DNA of 64,000 nucleotides from an uncultured Myxococcales bacterium (GTDB lineage Bacteria > Myxococcota_A > UBA9042 > DTJE01): positions 84,989 through 148,988 of the forward strand of contig CAIOFV010000122.1 in the NCBI GenBank assembly GCA_903857665.1, written 5' to 3'. Positions 25,834 through 34,390 of this stretch are shown one piece after another (the stretch's first letter is position 1; the number at the start of each line of letters is the position of its first letter). The notes beneath the pieces are model-generated. The model was not told the origin of the DNA and did not search any database. It saw nothing but the letters and a program-made list of their open reading frames with translations. The position numbers and the translations under genes are program-made.

Positions 25834-25849
25834 GTAACCGTCTGGTTAC
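25834..25849. promoter_or_regulatory. palindromic operator candidate upstream of tetR
   Basis: GTAACC-GTCT-GGTTAC is a perfect 6-4-6 inverted repeat between the -10 box and the Shine-Dalgarno (GGAGG at 25854-25858). Position and size suit an autoregulatory TetR-family operator. Confidence 0.6.
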
Positions 25850-25865
25850 TTCTGGAGGTAGGGCC

Positions 25866-26495
25866 ATGCTCGACGATAGCCAGGGACGCAAGCGCCGCGA
25901 CCGGGACACCACGCAGGCCCTGCTGCTCGAAGCGGCGGAGCGCCTGTTCGTACGGAAGGGCTTCGACGGTGCCCGAATCGACGAGGTCGCCGGCCTGGCC
26001 GACGTGAACAAGCGCATGATCTACGCCTACTTCAAGGACAAGGTCGGGCTGTGGCACGAGGTGCTGGAGCACTGCCTGGCCCGCCTGGTCGATGCGACCC
26101 GGGGCGAACTGGACCCGAACGCGGACGCCCGGGAGCAGGCCACGCAGGTGATTCGACGCTACGTGGACTTCCTGGCGGTGAACCCCGGCATCGTGCGGCT
26201 GCTGGCGTGGGAGAGCCTGAACGACGGGCGCCGGCCGGGCCCCCGCGTGGACGATGCCCTGGCCAGGGGCCTCGAGGATCTGCACGGCATCCTGAAGCGC
26301 GGCGTCGAGCGGGGGACCTTCCGCGCGGACCTGGATCCGCAACTGATCGTGCTGGGGATCGTGCACCTGTGCAGCGGGTGGTTCCGAGGGCGCCTCGGCG
26401 CCTCGCTGTTCGGCGAGGACCCGACGCGGCCGGGGCGGACGAAGCAGTTCCGGGAGCACGCGGTACGGATGATCCTGGATGGAATCAGCGCCTGA
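25866..26495 (+). CDS. TetR-family transcriptional regulator
   Basis: 209 residues. N-terminal helix-turn-helix at about residues 15-60 (ALLLEAAERLFVRKGFDGARIDEVAGLADVNK split over the motif; recognition helix NKRMIYAYFKDK). The helical ligand/dimer domain is at 75-205, layout as in CecR/YbiH-type regulators. Expected to repress its own operon until a ligand binds. Two inverted repeats upstream are candidate sites. Start at 25866 with GGAGG 7 nt upstream. Followed by the membrane-fusion gene after 27 nt, so co-transcribed. Confidence 0.93.
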   Translation: MLDDSQGRKRRDRDTTQALLLEAAERLFVRKGFDGARIDEVAGLADVNKRMIYAYFKDKVGLWHEVLEHCLARLVDATRGELDPNADAREQATQVIRRYVDFLAVNPGIVRLLAWESLNDGRRPGPRVDDALARGLEDLHGILKRGVERGTFRADLDPQLIVLGIVHLCSGWFRGRLGASLFGEDPTRPGRTKQFREHAVRMILDGISA

Positions 26496-26522
26496 TCCGG
26501 GGGCGAAGACGAGGAGATGACG

Positions 26523-27491
26523 ATGCGACGAAGCGTTCCGGCGTTGGCGATGGCGGTGGCGGCCCTGGCGATGGCGTGGCCCGGCTGCGCCCGCAGGGAG
26601 GAGGCTCCCAAGGTGGTGACCGGGCTGGTCGATGCGACCGAAATCGACGTCGCGTCCAAGATCCCGGCGCGGATCACCGAAGTGAAGATCCGCGAAGGCG
26701 ACCGCGTCACGAAGGGCCAGCCGCTGGTGGCGCTTGAAAGCGAGGAGATCGCCGCCAAGATCACCCAGGTGGCGTCGGCCATCGAGGCCGCCAAGGCCAA
26801 GCTGACGATGGCCCGCAACGGCGCGCGCGTGGAAGAGCGGCAGCAGGCCCAGAAGGCGACCGACGCGGCCCAGCACCAGTTGGACCTGGCGACCAAGATG
26901 TACGACCGCCTGTCGAAACTGGTCAAGGAAGGCAGCGTGCCGCAGGCGACCTACGACGACGTGGAGTTCAAGTTCCAGGCCGCGCAGGACCAGTTGTCGA
27001 TCGCGCAGGCCCGGCTGCACATGGTCAAGGAAGGCGCCCGGACCGAGGAGGTCGAGGCGCTGGAGGCCCTGGTGCGCCAGGCCGAGGCCGGTCTGGCCGA
27101 GGTCGAGTCCTACGGCCGCGAGCGCGAGCAGGCCTCGCCTGTGGACGGCGAGATTGCCCGCATCGTGCTGCACGAAGGCGAGTTGGCCGCGACCGGCTAC
27201 CCGATCCTGACCATCGTGCTGGTCGATACCCCCTGGGCCTCCTTCGCGATCCGCGAGGACCTGCTGAAGGACCTGAAGGTCGGCACGCACATGACGGGCG
27301 AGGTACCGGCCCTGGGCCACAGCGTGGACTTCGAGGTGTTTTCGATCGCCGCGATGGGCGACTTCGCCACCTGGAAGGCGACCAACGCGAAGGATTCGTT
27401 CGACCTCAAGACGTTCGAGGTCAAGGCCCGGCCCGCGGCGAAGGTCGAGGGGCTTCGACCGGGCATGACGGTCCGCTGGACGCGAGGGTAG
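26523..27491 (+). CDS. HlyD/YbhG-like membrane-fusion (periplasmic adaptor) protein
   Basis: 322 residues. N-terminal export signal ends near PGC (Cys 22), possibly a lipoprotein although Trp-Pro before GC is atypical. Lipoyl half-motif IPARITEVKIREGDRVTKGQPL, a long alpha-hairpin coiled coil (about 75-200), the second lipoyl half (SPVDGEIARIVLHEGELAATGYPI) and a beta-barrel end. Connects an inner-membrane exporter to an outer-membrane channel. Start at 26523 has GAGGAG 6 nt upstream; the ATG two codons earlier abuts it. Next gene begins 1 nt after its stop. No outer-membrane factor gene nearby. Confidence 0.92.
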   Translation: MRRSVPALAMAVAALAMAWPGCARREEAPKVVTGLVDATEIDVASKIPARITEVKIREGDRVTKGQPLVALESEEIAAKITQVASAIEAAKAKLTMARNGARVEERQQAQKATDAAQHQLDLATKMYDRLSKLVKEGSVPQATYDDVEFKFQAAQDQLSIAQARLHMVKEGARTEEVEALEALVRQAEAGLAEVESYGREREQASPVDGEIARIVLHEGELAATGYPILTIVLVDTPWASFAIREDLLKDLKVGTHMTGEVPALGHSVDFEVFSIAAMGDFATWKATNAKDSFDLKTFEVKARPAAKVEGLRPGMTVRWTRG

Positions 27492-27492
27492 C

Positions 27493-28650
27493 GTGGCGAT
27501 GGGCGCATGGTGGCGAGGGTTTTCCGGCCTCTGGCGCCGGCTGGTGACGCATCCGCAGACCGTGGCCATGCTGGTCGTGATGCTCGCCCTGTCCTGGCTG
27601 GCGGTGCAGATCTACGCCGGGCTGGTGGTGACCGCGGTGCCGACCGCGATCTACGACTTCGACCAGTCGAAGGTGTCCCGGGCCCTGTGGATTTCCATCT
27701 CCGCGCCTCGCGAGATCGCCGTGGTCGAATCCCCCCCCACGCTGGACGAGGCGTGGGAACGGCTGGGCGACGGGCGCCTGGGCGCTGTGGTCGTCATCCC
27801 CCGGGGCCTGTCGGACGCCCTCAAGAAGGGCCACGAAATGGCCGTCACGGTCGCTGTCGATGGCGGCAACATCCTGATCGGCAAGAACGTGTTCAAGGCG
27901 CTGGCCAAGGCGGTGGGCCAGGTGTCGGCGGGCGTCCAGGTGACCACGCTGCGCAAGATGGGCGCCCGGAAGGAGCAGTCGGTGTCCCTCGCAGTTCCGA
28001 TCGCCACGGACGAGCACCCGATCCGGAACCCGGGCACCAACTACGGCGTGTACGTGGCGCCCGGCCTGGTCTTCTTCATGCTGCACGTCTTCGTGCTGCT
28101 GCTGGGGCTGACGATCTACCTGCCGGGACGCCACCCATCGACGCCCATGGAGGCCGTCGGGGCCCTGACCGCGGCGTTCCTGGTATGCGTCGGCATCGGC
28201 ATGGCTTTCGCGTACGTCTGGCTGCGCCCGCTGTCAATCGTCCCGGCCTCGGGGCCGGCGTGGACCCTGCTGTGGGTGACCTGCCTGGTCGCGCTGGACC
28301 TGCTGATGGCGTCGATGTTCGTCGCCCTGATGCACACGCCCCTGGCCGCCGTGCAGGTCACGATCGTCATCGGGATGATGTCCATGATGCTGTCGGGGAT
28401 CACGTGGCCGACGGACCGCTTCCCGCCGGCCCTGCAGGAAATCGCCTCCTGGATCCCGTTCACGCCGTTCGCGAAGGGGCTGCAGACGCTGCTCCACATT
28501 CCCGCCGGCATTGACGAACTGGCCCCGCACCTGCGCTCGTTCGCCCGGCAGGCCGTGCTGTTCTCGTCGGTCGGCCTGATCGCCCTGGGTGTACGCCGGA
28601 TCGCGGCACGGATCCGGGCGGGCCGCGCGTTGCAGGGGAGGGCGCCATGA
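27493..28650 (+). CDS. ABC-2 type permease, first of a pair
   Basis: 385 residues. One N-terminal membrane segment, a large periplasmic domain (about 45-190), then five or so C-terminal membrane segments, the YbhS/YbhR/YhhJ layout. IGMMSMMLSGITWPTDRFPPALQ is the ABC-2 membrane signature. GTG start at 27493; the ATG two codons later is an alternative. Its stop overlaps the next start (ATGA at 28647). Expected to form a heterodimer with the second permease and to need an ATPase that is not encoded here. Confidence 0.9.
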   Translation: MAMGAWWRGFSGLWRRLVTHPQTVAMLVVMLALSWLAVQIYAGLVVTAVPTAIYDFDQSKVSRALWISISAPREIAVVESPPTLDEAWERLGDGRLGAVVVIPRGLSDALKKGHEMAVTVAVDGGNILIGKNVFKALAKAVGQVSAGVQVTTLRKMGARKEQSVSLAVPIATDEHPIRNPGTNYGVYVAPGLVFFMLHVFVLLLGLTIYLPGRHPSTPMEAVGALTAAFLVCVGIGMAFAYVWLRPLSIVPASGPAWTLLWVTCLVALDLLMASMFVALMHTPLAAVQVTIVIGMMSMMLSGITWPTDRFPPALQEIASWIPFTPFAKGLQTLLHIPAGIDELAPHLRSFARQAVLFSSVGLIALGVRRIAARIRAGRALQGRAP

Positions 28651-29837
28651 GCAGCCTGCGCGCGCTGGTTGGGGCCTTCGGGGACGAGGTGGCCTTCCTG
28701 ACCGGGCGGGGAAGGGCGACCCTGCTGGTCATCCTGGGCCTGCCGCTCTTCTACCCGACCGTGATGTCCTGGCTGTACGAGGGCAACGTCGCCATCGAGC
28801 GTCCCACGCTGGTCGTGGACGAGGACGGTTCGGAACTGTCGCGACAGTTGCAGATCCGCCTGGATGCCACGCAGGAAATCCGGATCGTTGGCCGCCCCGG
28901 AACCGTCAGCGACGGGATCGAGGCCGTGCGACGGGGCGACGCCGAGATGCTCCTGTGGATCCCGGCGGATTTCACCCGGAGCATCCAGCGCGGCAGGACC
29001 GGGCGCCTTCCTTTCTGGGTCGATAGCGCCAACATGGTCACCTACGCCGGGGGCATGCCCGGCCTGACCAACGTCGTGGGGTCCCTGAACGAGGACCTGG
29101 GCGCCCGGTTCTTCATGGACAAGGGCATGACCACGGCGCAGGCCGAGGCGCGCGTGATGCCGGTCCTGCGGGACGACCACATCCGGTACCGGCCCAGCAT
29201 GGGCTACGGCGACTACCTGATCAGCGGCGTGTTCGCCGTGGTCGTGCAGCAGGTCGTGTTGATCGGCATGACCCTGTCCTTCGGGATGGCCTGCGACCTG
29301 GGACGGCGGCGCGGCCGGGGCCGGCACGGGCTGGCGGACCTGGCGGGCCGGGCCATCGCGCACCTGCCGATCTACCTGTTCGGTTCGGCGGTGCTCGTCT
29401 TCGTGATGTTCCCGTTGGCGGGCTGGACCTTGTTGAAGCCCGCGGCGCTCTTCGGGCTGTTCGCGATGCTGGTCGTGTCCCTGCTGCCGATGGCGCTGGT
29501 GTGCGCACGGCTGGCGCGGGATCGGTTCGACGCCTTCCTGCTGCTGATGTTCCTGTCCACCCCCATGTTCATGGCCTCGGGATACGCCTGGCCCACCGAC
29601 CGGATGCCCGGCTGGGTGCAGGCGGTGGCGGCCTGCTTCCCGCTGACGCCCGCCCTCCAGGGGTCGCGCACCGTGGCCACGGCGACGGGCGACCTGGGCA
29701 GCGTGGTGCCGCAGATCCTGCACCTCGCGCTGCTGTTCGCGGCCTGGGCCCTCGTACTGATCGTCAGCGTCGCCGCGAGCCGCGGGCTGGATCACAGGCG
29801 GTCTGCACGCCTCCAGAACGACCCGGTTTCGACATAA
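28647..29837 (+). CDS. ABC-2 type permease, second of a pair
   Basis: 396 residues with the same topology as its neighbour: one membrane segment (about 24-44), a periplasmic domain (45-205), then several segments, with FLSTPMFMASGYAWPTDRMP matching the same ABC-2 signature. ATG overlaps the previous stop by 4 nt. It is the last gene of the operon; the following 117 nt hold the cydA promoter. The cargo could be a drug, lipid or other hydrophobic compound, by analogy with YbhFSR; not shown by the sequence. Confidence 0.9.
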   Translation: MSSLRALVGAFGDEVAFLTGRGRATLLVILGLPLFYPTVMSWLYEGNVAIERPTLVVDEDGSELSRQLQIRLDATQEIRIVGRPGTVSDGIEAVRRGDAEMLLWIPADFTRSIQRGRTGRLPFWVDSANMVTYAGGMPGLTNVVGSLNEDLGARFFMDKGMTTAQAEARVMPVLRDDHIRYRPSMGYGDYLISGVFAVVVQQVVLIGMTLSFGMACDLGRRRGRGRHGLADLAGRAIAHLPIYLFGSAVLVFVMFPLAGWTLLKPAALFGLFAMLVVSLLPMALVCARLARDRFDAFLLLMFLSTPMFMASGYAWPTDRMPGWVQAVAACFPLTPALQGSRTVATATGDLGSVVPQILHLALLFAAWALVLIVSVAASRGLDHRRSARLQNDPVST

Positions 29838-29872
29838 ACAAGTCATTTTCAGGTAGATTATCTCCGAGACAC

Positions 29873-29901
29873 TTGACGGACCGAACGATTGGGTTTTTGA
29901 T
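29873..29901 (+). promoter_or_regulatory. promoter of cydAB
   Basis: TTGACG (29873-29878), 17-nt spacer, TTTGAT (29896-29901), in an AT-richer stretch. No convincing FNR (TTGAT-N4-ATCAA) or Rex site; a single TTGAT half-site overlaps the -10. Confidence 0.5.
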
Positions 29902-29911
29902 CCCCCCAGGT

Positions 29912-29926
29912 TCCCGGTTCCCGGGA
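29912..29926 (+). promoter_or_regulatory. hairpin or operator in the cydA leader
   Basis: TCCCGG-TTC-CCGGGA, a perfect 6-3-6 inverted repeat just after the predicted start of transcription and about 20 nt before the Shine-Dalgarno. Confidence 0.45.
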
Positions 29927-29954
29927 TGTTCACTCAACCAGCTTGGGGGTGCAG

Positions 29955-31283
29955 ATGGACGCGATTCTCCTGGCACGATTGCAATTTGCGTTGACGATCG
30001 GGTTCCATTTCCTCTTCCCACCCATCTCGATCGGGCTGGGCTGGATGCTGGTGATCGTCGAAACGATGGGCTGGCGTCGAGCCGATGACACCTACGTCCG
30101 CATGGGCCGCTTCTTCGCGAAGCTGCTGGCCCTGACGTTCGCGGTCGGGGTCGCGACCGGGATCGTCATGGAGTTCCAGTTCGGCACCAACTGGGCCCGC
30201 TACTCGACCTTCGTGGGCGACATCTTCGGCGCGCCGCTGGCCGCCGAGGGGGTGTTCGCGTTCTTCCTGGAGTCGGGTTTCCTGGGCCTGTACCTGTTCG
30301 GCCGCGGCCGCGTGTCGAAGGGCGTCCACTGGTTCTCGGCGCTGATGGTCGCGATCGGCGCGACCATCTCGGCGTTCTGGATCCTGGTCGCGAATTCCTG
30401 GCAGCAGACCCCCGCCGGCTTCGAGGTCGTCGGGGGGCGCGCGGTGTTGACGTCGTTCGTCGATGCGGTCTTCAACCCGTCAATGGGCGTCCGTTTCTTC
30501 CACACCTTCGTGGCGGCGCTTGTGGCCGGCGCCTTCTTCATGGCAGGCGTGTCGGCCTGGCAGATGCTGAAGGGAAAGGGCGGCGACGTGGCTCCGAAGG
30601 CCCTTCGGCTGTCCGTCCTCTTCGGCCTGCTCTTTTCGATCCTGGCCGCGTTCCCGACCGGCCACGAGCACGCGAAGCAGGTCGCCCGGGACCAGCCCGA
30701 AAAGTTCGCGGCCATCGAGGGCCTCTACGAAACCCAGGCGTCGGCCCCGCTGGTGGTGTTCGGCGTGCAGAACGGGGGCACCCCTCCAGGCCTCAAGGCG
30801 AAGATCGAGATCCCCAGCCTCCTGTCGTGGATGGCCTTCGGCGACGTGACGGCCACGATCAAGGGCATCCAGGAGTTCCCGGCCGACGAGATCCCGCCGC
30901 TGTGGCTGACGTTCGTGTCGTTCCACAACATGGTGCTGCTGGGCCTGCTGTTCATGGCGGTGACGGGCCTGGGCGTCCTGCTTCTGTGGCGCCGACGGCT
31001 GGACACCGCGCGCTGGTACCACTGGCTGGTCCTGGTGGTCAGCCCGTTGCCGCTGGCCGCGTGCCAGTTCGGCTGGGTGGCGGCCGAGGTGGGTCGTCAG
31101 CCCTGGGCCGTGTACAAGGTCCTTCGGACGTCGCAGTCGGTGTCCGTGTCCGTCGGCGCCCCGGAAATCCTGTTCTCGATCCTCCTGTTCGGGACGATCT
31201 ACCTCCTCCTGGGCGCGTTGTACCTGTTCCTGCTGTTCCGCGAAGCGGGTCATGGGCCCGAGCCGAAGAAGGAGGTGGCATGA
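29955..31283 (+). CDS. cydA: cytochrome bd ubiquinol oxidase subunit I
   Basis: 442 residues, polytopic inner-membrane protein carrying the haems. N-terminal LARLQFALTIGFHFLF has the haem b595 His; EGVFAFFLESGFLGLYLFG carries the acidic proton-path residues; MGVRFFHTFVAA has the haem b558 His; AEVGRQPWAVYKVLRT is the GRQPW signature. The Q-loop is short, as in the CIO-type (cyanide-insensitive) branch. Start at the ATG 29955 rather than upstream GTG/TTG codons, since the family begins right there and GGGGG is 5 nt upstream. Reduces O2 with quinol, pumping by charge separation; useful at low oxygen. Confidence 0.96.
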   Translation: MDAILLARLQFALTIGFHFLFPPISIGLGWMLVIVETMGWRRADDTYVRMGRFFAKLLALTFAVGVATGIVMEFQFGTNWARYSTFVGDIFGAPLAAEGVFAFFLESGFLGLYLFGRGRVSKGVHWFSALMVAIGATISAFWILVANSWQQTPAGFEVVGGRAVLTSFVDAVFNPSMGVRFFHTFVAALVAGAFFMAGVSAWQMLKGKGGDVAPKALRLSVLFGLLFSILAAFPTGHEHAKQVARDQPEKFAAIEGLYETQASAPLVVFGVQNGGTPPGLKAKIEIPSLLSWMAFGDVTATIKGIQEFPADEIPPLWLTFVSFHNMVLLGLLFMAVTGLGVLLLWRRRLDTARWYHWLVLVVSPLPLAACQFGWVAAEVGRQPWAVYKVLRTSQSVSVSVGAPEILFSILLFGTIYLLLGALYLFLLFREAGHGPEPKKEVA

Positions 31284-32344
31284 TGGACCTGGCGATGCTG
31301 CAGGTGATCTGGTTCCTGCTCTTCGGCGTGCTGATCATCGGGTACGCGATCCTCGACGGGTTCGATCTGGGCGTCGGCGCGCTGTCGCTGTTCGTCCGCG
31401 ACCCGGTTCAGCGCGGCCAGCACATGGACGTCATCGCCCCGGTCTGGGACGGCAACGAGGTGTGGCTGCTCACGGGCGGCGGCGCGTTGTTTGCCGCCTT
31501 CCCGCCGGTGTACGCGACCGTGTTCAGCGGGTTCTACATCGCGTTCATGCTGCTGCTGGCGGCCTTGATCTTCCGGGCCGTGTCGTTCGAGTTCCGCAAC
31601 AAGGTGGATTCCCCCGCCTGGCGCTCGTTCTGGGACTGGTCCTTCGGCATCGGCAGCCTGGTCCCCGCCCTGCTGTATGGCGTGGCAGTCGGAAACGTCC
31701 TCAACGGCCTGCCCGTCACGAAGGATGCCGCCGGGTTCGCCTGGCAGGGGTCGTTCCTGGGGTTGCTGAACCCCTATGCCCTGCTGGTCGGCGTGACCGG
31801 CCTGGCAATGTTCTTGACCCATGGCGCGCTGTACCTCGCCTTCAAGGCGGACGGGGTGGTGGGCACCCGCGCCGGCCGGTGGGCACCCCGCCTGTGGATG
31901 GCCTGGGTTTCGCTGTGGGCCGTTTCGACCATGGCCACCGTCCTGGTGTCGCCCTGGCTGCTGACGGGGATCCTGTCGAACCCGCTGTTCTTCGTCCTGC
32001 TCGCGCTGGCGCTGGCCTCCCTGGTGGCGATCCCGGTGTGGGCGCGTTCGGGGTCCTACGGACGCGCGTTCCTGGCGTCATCGACCGCCATCGCGGCCCA
32101 GGTTGGCCTGGTCGGCCTGTCGCTGTTCCCTCGGCTGGTGCCGTCGTCGCTGGACCTGGAAGGCGCCAGCATGACGATCACCAACGCGTCCTCGACCGAA
32201 CCGACACTCACCGCGATGCTGGTCATCGCGCTGATCGGGATGCCGCTGGTGATCGGCTACACGGCCTTCATCTACCGCGTGTTCAAGGGCCGCGTGACGC
32301 CCGGGCAGTTCTACGGCGGCCACGGCCTGCCCGGCGGCCACTGA
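31283..32344 (+). CDS. cydB: cytochrome bd ubiquinol oxidase subunit II
   Basis: 353 residues with eight or so membrane segments. Family landmarks: IGYAILDGFDLGVGAL at the N-terminus, PVWDGNEVWLLTGGGALFAAFP, and a C-terminal PLVIGYTAFIYRVFKG. Partner of CydA. Two adjacent ATGs (31280 and 31283) are possible; GGAGG at 31271-31275 favours 31283, and both overlap the cydA stop. No small CydX-like gene was seen after it, and no cydCD in the window. Confidence 0.96.
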   Translation: MDLAMLQVIWFLLFGVLIIGYAILDGFDLGVGALSLFVRDPVQRGQHMDVIAPVWDGNEVWLLTGGGALFAAFPPVYATVFSGFYIAFMLLLAALIFRAVSFEFRNKVDSPAWRSFWDWSFGIGSLVPALLYGVAVGNVLNGLPVTKDAAGFAWQGSFLGLLNPYALLVGVTGLAMFLTHGALYLAFKADGVVGTRAGRWAPRLWMAWVSLWAVSTMATVLVSPWLLTGILSNPLFFVLLALALASLVAIPVWARSGSYGRAFLASSTAIAAQVGLVGLSLFPRLVPSSLDLEGASMTITNASSTEPTLTAMLVIALIGMPLVIGYTAFIYRVFKGRVTPGQFYGGHGLPGGH

Positions 32345-32459
32345 TCGCGAACCCGATCGCACCCGGGTGAACCCCGGCCGGTCGGCTCCGGACGCGCAAC
32401 CCCTTCTCGCGGACGCCCATCGCCGCTACCATTGAGTGTTGCCTAAACCCGAGGACCGG

Positions 32460-32885
32460 ATGGATCCCCGCTTCGATCTGGACCAGGACGAGATGCTCCG
32501 CCTGCTGGACGTGCTGCACGAAGGCGTCTACATCACGGACGCCGACCGTTGCATCGTGTACTGGAGCCCGGGCGCCGAGCGCATCACCGGATGGGCGGCC
32601 GAGGATGTCCTGGGGCGCCGGTGTCGCGATCACCTCCTCGACCACGTCGATTTCCGCGGGCAGGATCTGTGTCGCGGAGCCTGTCCCTTGGCGCTCTGCA
32701 TGATGGACGGCCGCCCGCGCACGGAGCGGCTGTTCCTGCGCCACAAGGACGATCGGCGCGTGTACGTGGAGGTCCGCACCTTCGCGCTGGACGGGGCGGC
32801 CGAGGCGCCCCGCGGCGCGGTCGAGGTGTTCCGCGACCTGACCCTGGTCAACGACCTCCTGCCCGCCGACGACCTGGGGACCTGA
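32460..32885 (+). CDS. stand-alone PAS domain with a cysteine cluster
   Basis: 141 residues, one PAS domain. LHEGVYITDADRCIVYWSPGAERITGW is the PAS core in two pieces. An insert DLCRGACPLALC carries three Cys in the pattern seen in PAS domains of some sigma-54 regulators. No kinase, AAA or helix-turn-helix domain follows. It lies after cydAB, about 115 nt away, so co-transcription with the oxidase is possible. A redox- or metal-sensing module acting on a partner protein is an inference. ATG at 32460 with GAGGA a few nt upstream. Confidence 0.82.
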   Translation: MDPRFDLDQDEMLRLLDVLHEGVYITDADRCIVYWSPGAERITGWAAEDVLGRRCRDHLLDHVDFRGQDLCRGACPLALCMMDGRPRTERLFLRHKDDRRVYVEVRTFALDGAAEAPRGAVEVFRDLTLVNDLLPADDLGT

Positions 32886-32959
32886 CTCCCCTTCGCAAGC
32901 GAACCTTCGCGTCCGGCCGGGAGTGTGGTATTCCGCCCGTGTCGGGACCGGGGGGTACC

Positions 32960-34360
32960 ATGGTCGAAGAACGCCTGGACGCTGACGTCGTCGTCGCCGG
33001 CGCGGGAACCGCCGGCAGCCATGCCGCGTGGGCCCTGGCGAATGCCGGGTTCCGGGTCGCACTGGTGGAGGCGCGCCGTTTCGCCGAGGCGGGCGCTCGA
33101 TGGGCGAACCTCGTTCCCGTATGGCCGTTCGAGGCGGCGGGACTGGCGAACCCTGAACCCCCCGAGGCGCTCGAGGAGGATCGATCCTACTCGATGCTGT
33201 CCCTGACCGGCCCGGGCCGCACGGTATTGGATCGGGACAAGCCCTGCGTGCACGTCGACTGCAGGCTGCTCGTCGAACGCCTGCAGTCGCTGGGGCGGCT
33301 CGCGGGCGTCCAGGGCCTGGACTGCCTGAGGCACATGGCCCTCGAATTCGATGCTTCCGGACGCCCCACGGCGCTGACCGCCGATAGGGACCCGCCCGAT
33401 GCGGCTCCCTCCCGGGTCCGGATCACCGCACGTCTGTTCGTGGACGCCGCCGGCATCACCGGCCCGCTGCGACGCCAGGTCCCGGGCCTCGCCGCGGACT
33501 GCCCGGACCTTGCGCAGGATGAGGTGTGCGCCGGGGCGAACGAGGTCTGCGAGGTCGCAGATCCCGCCGCGGCCCGCGACTTCATGGCCGGACTGGGACT
33601 TGGGGCCGGCGACGCCTTCGCCTGGACCGGGGTGCGCGGGGGGTACTCGACGATCGTCTGCCACGTTCGCGCCGATGCCGGAACCGTGCTGATCACCACC
33701 GGTTCCGTGGCAGACGGCAGGCACGGCTCGGGGGTCGCAATCCTGAAGGCGTTCAAGGCCGGGCATCCGTGGATCGGGCGGGGCCTCTTCGGCGGCTCCG
33801 GCCTGATCCCGATCCGGCGCCCCTATGACCGCCTCTGCGCTCCCGGGATCGCGCTGGTCGGCGACTCGGCGTGCCAGGTCTTCGCCGCGCACGCCAGCGG
33901 GATCGCCATCGGCCTGTTGGCCGGGCGATGCCTGGCCGATTCCCTGGCGGGACGGCAGGACCCCGGTGCCGAGGAATCCGTCTGGGCCTACCAGTCGTCG
34001 TTCCTGCGCACCCACGGGCCCATGCTGGGGGCCTTCGACGCATTCCGCCGCCTCAGTGTGTCCCTGTCCGAGGCGGAGGTCGGCGACCTGGTGGGCGAGG
34101 GCTTCCTGCAGGCCTCTTCCGTCCGGTCGGCCCTCGGCCAGAAGCTGCTGCTCCCGCGCCTCGTCGATGAGGGCCTGGCGCTGGCCCGCGCCCTGGCACA
34201 CAGGCCTGGCCTGGCCGCGAAACTGGCTGCCACCGGCGCCCGCGGAGCGGCCGCGGCCGCCCTGTACCGGGCCCATCCCGCACACCCCGACCGGGACGCG
34301 CTGCGTCGCTGGTCGCACGGGGTGGCCGCCGCGCTGGGCGGACGCGCGGACGTGCAGTAG
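32960..34360 (+). CDS. FAD-dependent oxidoreductase (geranylgeranyl-reductase-like group)
   Basis: 466 residues. N-terminal dinucleotide fold VVVAGAGTAGSHAAWALANAG, with Glu in VALVEARRF holding the ribose. A second FAD motif APGIALVGDSACQV near residue 295 and a following helix (SGIAIGLLAGR) are typical of PHBH/geranylgeranyl-reductase-type flavoproteins. The C-terminal 130 residues are helical and extra. GGGGGT is 4 nt before the ATG. Substrate unknown; candidates are isoprenoid or quinone-related compounds. Confidence 0.88.
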   Translation: MVEERLDADVVVAGAGTAGSHAAWALANAGFRVALVEARRFAEAGARWANLVPVWPFEAAGLANPEPPEALEEDRSYSMLSLTGPGRTVLDRDKPCVHVDCRLLVERLQSLGRLAGVQGLDCLRHMALEFDASGRPTALTADRDPPDAAPSRVRITARLFVDAAGITGPLRRQVPGLAADCPDLAQDEVCAGANEVCEVADPAAARDFMAGLGLGAGDAFAWTGVRGGYSTIVCHVRADAGTVLITTGSVADGRHGSGVAILKAFKAGHPWIGRGLFGGSGLIPIRRPYDRLCAPGIALVGDSACQVFAAHASGIAIGLLAGRCLADSLAGRQDPGAEESVWAYQSSFLRTHGPMLGAFDAFRRLSVSLSEAEVGDLVGEGFLQASSVRSALGQKLLLPRLVDEGLALARALAHRPGLAAKLAATGARGAAAAALYRAHPAHPDRDALRRWSHGVAAALGGRADVQ

Positions 34361-34390
34361 AATTCGCACCCAGCGGCTCTGGGGGACGGG

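Noticed and set aside
25736..26017. 93-codon minus-strand frame over the tetR start
   Set aside because: Antisense to the helix-turn-helix region; the plus frame carries recognisable TetR sequence and Shine-Dalgarno.
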